From assembly GCA_049599735.1 (NCBI GenBank), contig JBMYOX010000014.1:1-56852 (forward strand): a stretch of 56,852 nucleotides of DNA. Reading direction: 5' to 3'. The DNA is from Pontibacterium sp049599735 (GTDB lineage Bacteria > Pseudomonadota > Gammaproteobacteria > Pseudomonadales > Balneatricaceae). A program made the translations under genes and the position numbers. The notes beneath the pieces are model-generated. The model made no database searches and was not told the DNA's origin. It saw nothing but the letters and a program-made list of their open reading frames with translations. This document shows, piece after piece, positions 52,760 through 56,852 of this stretch (positions are counted from its first letter, which is position 1; each line of letters starts with the position of its first letter).

Positions 52760-53788
52760 ATGGCTCAGATTAAATTAAAAACAGCCTCAGTGCTGGCCTT
52801 TGAACGTAAACTGTCTAACTCGGATGCTCTGTTGTTTGCTGGTAACTGGAGTGATCGTGAAAACTCGGGTAGCTGGCAACCAGTTGCCATTCAGAGCAAA
52901 GATGTGCGTGGCACGATCTCTAACCGTCTGAAAAGTGCTATCGCCAGCAACCCGGCAAAACTGGATGCTGAAATTCAGAAAGCAAACCTGCAACGTGTTG
53001 ATGTAGCGGCCTTGCCGTTTGAAGCAGATACCTTAAAAATCAGCTTTACCTTGCGTGTGCTGGGGGACTTGGCAACCCCGTCTGCCTGTAACGATCAGGA
53101 CTATCAGGCAGCGCTGGCCGATACAATTAATACCTATATTAACGAGCACCAATTCAAAGAACTGGCCAACCGTTATGCAGAAAACTTAGCAAATGGTCGT
53201 TTCCTTTGGCGTAACCGTGTGGGTGCTGAAGCGGTTGAGGTGCGCGTAAGTCATATTCAGGATCAGGTCGTTCAGAACCTTTGGGTTTTTAAGGGAGAAG
53301 AGTTCAGCCTGCGTGAATTCAAACAGCCAAAAGACAACCTGGCAGAACTGAGTGACGTTATCCGTCAGGGGCTGACCGGGGATGCATTTGCATTTCTTAA
53401 GGTCGAGGCGTTTGCGCGTCTGGGTAACGGCCAGGAAGTTTTCCCGTCACAAGAACTGGTGCTGGACGGCGGGCGTGATAGTAGTAAAAGCAAATACCTG
53501 TATCAGGTAAACGATGTGGCGGCGATGCACTCGCAGAAAATTGGAAACGCACTCAGGACGATTGATACCTGGTATCCCGGTGCGCAGGATCTTGGCCCGA
53601 TTGCTGTTGAACCTTATGGCTCTGTAACAAACCGTGGCACAGCTTATCGTCAGCCAAAAGATAAGATGGATTTTTATAACCTGCTGGATGGTTGGGTCAT
53701 TAAAGGCAATACACCACCAGAGGAACAACAGCATTATGTAATGGCTGGGTTGATTCGGGGTGGCGTTTTTGGTGAAAAAGCAGATTAA
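52760..53788 (+). CDS. csy3: Csy3 (Cas7f) backbone subunit
   Basis: A 342-residue Cas7f protein that forms the crRNA-binding helical backbone (six copies per complex in relatives). It starts AQIKLKTASVLAFERKLSNS and contains the NRFLWRNR-like GRFLWRNRVGAE motif. The true start is ATG 52760; an open frame begins ~105 nt earlier inside csy2 but is not used. The length equals that of the P. aeruginosa protein. Confidence 0.96.
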   Translation: MAQIKLKTASVLAFERKLSNSDALLFAGNWSDRENSGSWQPVAIQSKDVRGTISNRLKSAIASNPAKLDAEIQKANLQRVDVAALPFEADTLKISFTLRVLGDLATPSACNDQDYQAALADTINTYINEHQFKELANRYAENLANGRFLWRNRVGAEAVEVRVSHIQDQVVQNLWVFKGEEFSLREFKQPKDNLAELSDVIRQGLTGDAFAFLKVEAFARLGNGQEVFPSQELVLDGGRDSSKSKYLYQVNDVAAMHSQKIGNALRTIDTWYPGAQDLGPIAVEPYGSVTNRGTAYRQPKDKMDFYNLLDGWVIKGNTPPEEQQHYVMAGLIRGGVFGEKAD

Positions 53789-53797
53789 GGAGTTTGT

Positions 53798-54352
53798 ATG
53801 GATTTTTACATCGACCTGCAGGTTTTGCCCGATCCTGAATTTAAGGAAACGGTGTTAATGAATGCCTTGTGCGCAAAGCTACATCGTGCGTTGTTTGATC
53901 GTCGTAAGGGTGATATTGGCATTAGTTTTCCCAAAGCGGGTAAGAGCTTAGGCAGTTTGTTGCGTTTGCATGGCCAGGAAGCAGCGTTAACCGAGCTTTC
54001 TCAAACGACCTGGCTACGTGGTTTACGTGACTACACCGAAAGTACCGGGGTTCATCCTGTTCCTGCTGGGTGCGATCACTACCGGGTTGAACGAGTACAA
54101 GTAAAAAGCAGTGCCGAACGCCTGCGACGACGCTCTGTTAAAAAAGGCTGGCTGAGCGAGGAAGAAGCGAGGGAGTGCATTGTTGATAGCTCAGAGAAGA
54201 AAAGCAACCTGCCGTTCCTGCAGCTAAAAAGCCAGTCAAACGGGCAAATGTTTCGTTTGTTTATTCGTCATAGTGCAGTAGTTTCACAGCCGCTTGACGG
54301 TGAGTTTTCGCACTATGGATTAAGCAAAAACGCTACTGTCCCCAGGTTTTAA
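53798..54352 (+). CDS. csy4: Csy4 (Cas6f) crRNA endoribonuclease
   Basis: A 184-residue Cas6f that cuts each repeat at the base of its hairpin and stays bound to it. His29 occupies the catalytic position (KLHRALF), and the Arg-rich recognition helix (SSAERLRRRSVKKGW) that reads the repeat stem is present. AAGGAG lies six nt before the ATG. Last cas gene; the array begins 128 nt later. Confidence 0.96.
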   Translation: MDFYIDLQVLPDPEFKETVLMNALCAKLHRALFDRRKGDIGISFPKAGKSLGSLLRLHGQEAALTELSQTTWLRGLRDYTESTGVHPVPAGCDHYRVERVQVKSSAERLRRRSVKKGWLSEEEARECIVDSSEKKSNLPFLQLKSQSNGQMFRLFIRHSAVVSQPLDGEFSHYGLSKNATVPRF

Positions 54353-54480
54353 CCCTTTTTTTAATCGCATTTATAAGTCCTTGATTTATCAGGGACTTAT
54401 TGGCGTGTTTAAAAAAGGGTAAATTACTTGGAAAGTCTAAAGTTCTTTAACAATTAAAAGGTTAACGGTAATCTACAACT
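54353..54480 (+). promoter_or_regulatory. CRISPR leader with nested inverted repeats
   Basis: The 128-nt AT-rich leader between csy4 and the first repeat. An inner 12-bp stem (54373-54384 with 54389-54400, one G-T pair) has a 4-nt loop. An outer 10-bp arm, ACCCTTTTTT at 54352-54361, pairs with AAAAAAGGGT at 54411-54420. TATCAGGGACTTA at 54387-54399 matches the IHF consensus with one mismatch. IHF or a structure here could mark the integration site for new spacers; not proven. Confidence 0.6.
54373..54400 (+). repeat. Perfect stem-loop inside the leader
   Basis: ATAAGTCCTTGA and TCAGGGACTTAT flank TTTA. No T-tract follows, so it is not a standard terminator of the cas operon. Confidence 0.55.
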
Positions 54481-56852
54481 GTTCACTGCCGCACAGGCAG
54501 CTCAGAAAAGATAAACCAACGCGCCATCTGATAAATACCCGTTCACTGCCGCACAGGCAGCTCAGAAAATAAGGGCGATAAAGCGAAATCGGGGGTTAGC
54601 GTTCACTGCCGCACAGGCAGCTCAGAAATGAAAGTTGAACCCGTGGCACTGGGTGCTGACGTTCACTGCCGCACAGGCAGCTCAGAAAAGTACAGGGTTT
54701 TGAAGACATGAGCGCAGAATGTTCACTGCCGCACAGGCAGCTCAGAAAACGGCGACAACTGGAACGGTCGCAGCGCTGAAGTTCACTGCCGCACAGGCAG
54801 CTCAGAAATTACTGAAATGCTGAAAAACCCCGATTAAGGGGTTCACTGCCGCACAGGCAGCTCAGAAAGGTGAACATGACGGCAACTAAAGGTAAAGACA
54901 GTTCACTGCCGCACAGGCAGCTCAGAAAAGATACCCGTTAGACGCCGGTGTACCGGTCAGGTTCACTGCCGCACAGGCAGCTCAGAAAACCGAAGGCTAG
55001 GAAAGCCTATGACGAGATGGGTTCACTGCCGCACAGGCAGCTCAGAAATGTCTATCTACTTCCAGGAGTCTGCCCGCCGTGTTCACTGCCGCACAGGCAG
55101 CTCAGAAAACTATCTGGACAATCTTTAGGTTCAACACAACGTTCACTGCCGCACAGGCAGCTCAGAAAGATACCCAGGCCCAGCTTGTCACCCTGCTGCT
55201 GTTCACTGCCGCACAGGCAGCTCAGAAAATTTTTCTGGATTCATCAAACATCCCTATCAGGTTCACTGCCGCACAGGCAGCTCAGAAATGTCCTATGTCA
55301 CATTCGAGCAACCAGAATTTGTTCACTGCCGCACAGGCAGCTCAGAAAGTGAAGATACCGAGCTGGTTGCTATCATGGGCGTTCACTGCCGCACAGGCAG
55401 CTCAGAAAATGGATAGCGTACAAAAAGTAAGAGAGTTTATGTTCACTGCCGCACAGGCAGCTCAGAAACTCTCTCTATTGCTGCCTGCTTGTTACGGACA
55501 GTTCACTGCCGCACAGGCAGCTCAGAAAGGTGCGGCATTTATCGCTATTAGCGGCATTGCGTTCACTGCCGCACAGGCAGCTCAGAAAGCGATATGATTT
55601 TGAAACGCCAGGCGTTGGACGTTCACTGCCGCACAGGCAGCTCAGAAATTGCTAAGCACGGGCATAGCGATAAGGCGGAAGTTCACTGCCGCACAGGCAG
55701 CTCAGAAAGGACATCGTGCACCCCTGGGCTGCTAACGTGTGTTCACTGCCGCACAGGCAGCTCAGAAACTCAATTGGATCTGTATAAAATCCATCACTTC
55801 GTTCACTGCCGCACAGGCAGCTCAGAAACTGCAATCTTCAAAGATCCCAGCGTACGGCCCGTTCACTGCCGCACAGGCAGCTCAGAAAAAGTGCGCGGAT
55901 ACCCCACTCGGGGGCCTGAAGTTCACTGCCGCACAGGCAGCTCAGAAACGGCTGGCGTGCTGCATTTCCTGACGATATTTGTTCACTGCCGCACAGGCAG
56001 CTCAGAAACCGGATGCAGGAGGACGCGGTGTGTAATTGCGTTCACTGCCGCACAGGCAGCTCAGAAATGATCGAGCCTTGGTACCGTGAAGATACCGAGG
56101 TTCACTGCCGCACAGGCAGCTCAGAAACTGCTTGTTCCGGACAAACAGGAAACCGAAACGTTCACTGCCGCACAGGCAGCTCAGAAAAGGTGGGCGTTTG
56201 CGTTTGCGACTAGCAGGGGGTTCACTGCCGCACAGGCAGCTCAGAAAAGCCAGGGGCGCGGTCTCACTCTACAACGAAGGTTCACTGCCGCACAGGCAGC
56301 TCAGAAAAACATATCGCCGGGGTTAGCCGTGACGGTGTAGTTCACTGCCGCACAGGCAGCTCAGAAATAAGTTCTGGTGCTTCCCATTTGCCCAAATTCG
56401 TTCACTGCCGCACAGGCAGCTCAGAAATTCCGGCTGGTGAAGATCAGATTGTACAGACCGTTCACTGCCGCACAGGCAGCTCAGAAAAACCGATATTCAC
56501 ATCCTGCAGCAGTGGATTGGTTCACTGCCGCACAGGCAGCTCAGAAAAGCTCGGTATCTTCACGGTACCAAGGCTCGATGTTCACTGCCGCACAGGCAGC
56601 TCAGAAAAATGGTTCTTTGTCCAGGGCGTGCATCGTTGCGTTCACTGCCGCACAGGCAGCTCAGAAAGTCCAGCCCTGGGCTTTATATGCGTCATATGTG
56701 TTCACTGCCGCACAGGCAGCTCAGAAAAGATTGGTAGTTACGCTCTAATAGAAGAATTTGTTCACTGCCGCACAGGCAGCTCAGAAATGAAGCGTCCACA
56801 CCAGCCACGTCCACAACTGGTTCACTGCCGCACAGGCAGCTCAGAAATGTTT
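54481..56852 (+). CRISPR. Type I-F CRISPR array (40 repeats visible, continues past the window)
   Basis: Forty identical 28-nt repeats with 39 complete spacers. Each repeat is a 5-nt 5' end (GTTCA), a CTGCC/GGCAG stem with GCACA loop, then the 8-nt handle CTCAGAAA; Cas6f cutting after the stem would leave that handle on the crRNA. The unit is 60 nt (32-nt spacers) except spacer 26 (56009-56039), which is 31 nt. The last repeat (56820-56847) is followed by 5 nt, so the array's distal end is outside the window. The leader lies on the csy4 side. Short reading frames across it are by-products of the repeat. Confidence 0.99.

Noticed and set aside
46092..54352. Transposon-associated (Tn7-like) I-F3 CRISPR system
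   Set aside because: cas1 and cas2-cas3 are present with intact catalytic residues and there are no tns genes, so it is the standard I-F1 interference type.
54948..56748. Reading frames with repeated SLPHRQLRK, FTAAQAAQK or VHCRTGSSE motifs
   Set aside because: These are the CRISPR repeat translated in its three forward frames; 60 nt is a multiple of three, so frames stay open across repeats. No ribosome sites, not genes.

Overview
The window reads as chromosome of a gammaproteobacterium, probably a marine, aromatic- and acyl-CoA-degrading Oceanospirillales-like organism. This rests on family content: a FabV enoyl reductase, an OsmC-YcaO fusion, a phenylacetate (paa) operon, a 3-hydroxyphenylacetate/homogentisate cluster, a DmdB/DmdC-like acyl-CoA pair and a Csy (I-F) CRISPR system. 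No rRNA, tRNA or marker was found that would fix the genus.

Layout. 1-2.5 kb: proS and a DUF523 protein (minus). 2.7-8.5 kb: a six-gene plus-strand acyl-CoA operon (acyl-CoA dehydrogenase, AMACR-like family III CoA-transferase, acid-CoA ligase, two hotdog thioesterases, alpha/beta hydrolase) behind a LiuR-like palindrome and ending at a terminator. 8.6-8.85 kb: a frameshifted helix-turn-helix ORF. 8.9-15.3 kb: a complete type I restriction-modification system (hsdM-hsdS-hsdR). 15.4-17.5 kb: a FixL/FixJ-like two-component pair (minus), divergent from an acyl-CoA synthetase. 17.7-23.1 kb: acyl-CoA synthetase, MaoC hydratase, long acyl-CoA dehydrogenase and fabV. 23.4-29.9 kb: paaJ-paaK-paaABCDE, covering phenylacetyl-CoA formation, ring epoxidation and the final thiolase, but without the middle-pathway genes. 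30.3-36.6 kb: an unusual MBL-fold protein, a LysR regulator, a flavin monooxygenase with a tiny partner (mhaAB-like), fumarylacetoacetase and maleylacetoacetate isomerase. 36.7-45.9 kb: mostly housekeeping or poorly characterised genes (EAL-HDOD, YlqF GTPase, BaiN-like flavoprotein, OsmC-YcaO, PEP-mutase-like, cyclophilin, YbaN, MOSC). 46.1 kb to the end: a complete type I-F CRISPR-Cas operon and an array of 40 repeats that runs off the window.

How it fits together. Most of the metabolic DNA activates organic acids to CoA thioesters and degrades them. The paa genes handle phenylacetate through the epoxide/ring-opening route; the mha/fah/mai genes fit 3-hydroxyphenylacetate or tyrosine breakdown via homogentisate, with the ring-cleaving dioxygenase missing here. 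Two DNA-based defence systems (type I R-M and I-F CRISPR-Cas) share the window. The array itself carries direct evidence of adaptation: three spacers tile one short stretch of a single target on both strands, and their overlaps reveal a 5'-CC PAM without any database.

I did not find a clearly novel multi-gene system. The best leads are the self-overlapping spacers, the nested inverted repeat in the CRISPR leader, the MBL protein that has lost part of its metal motif, the repeated putative operator between the kinase and the acyl-CoA synthetase, and the homogentisate cluster without its dioxygenase.
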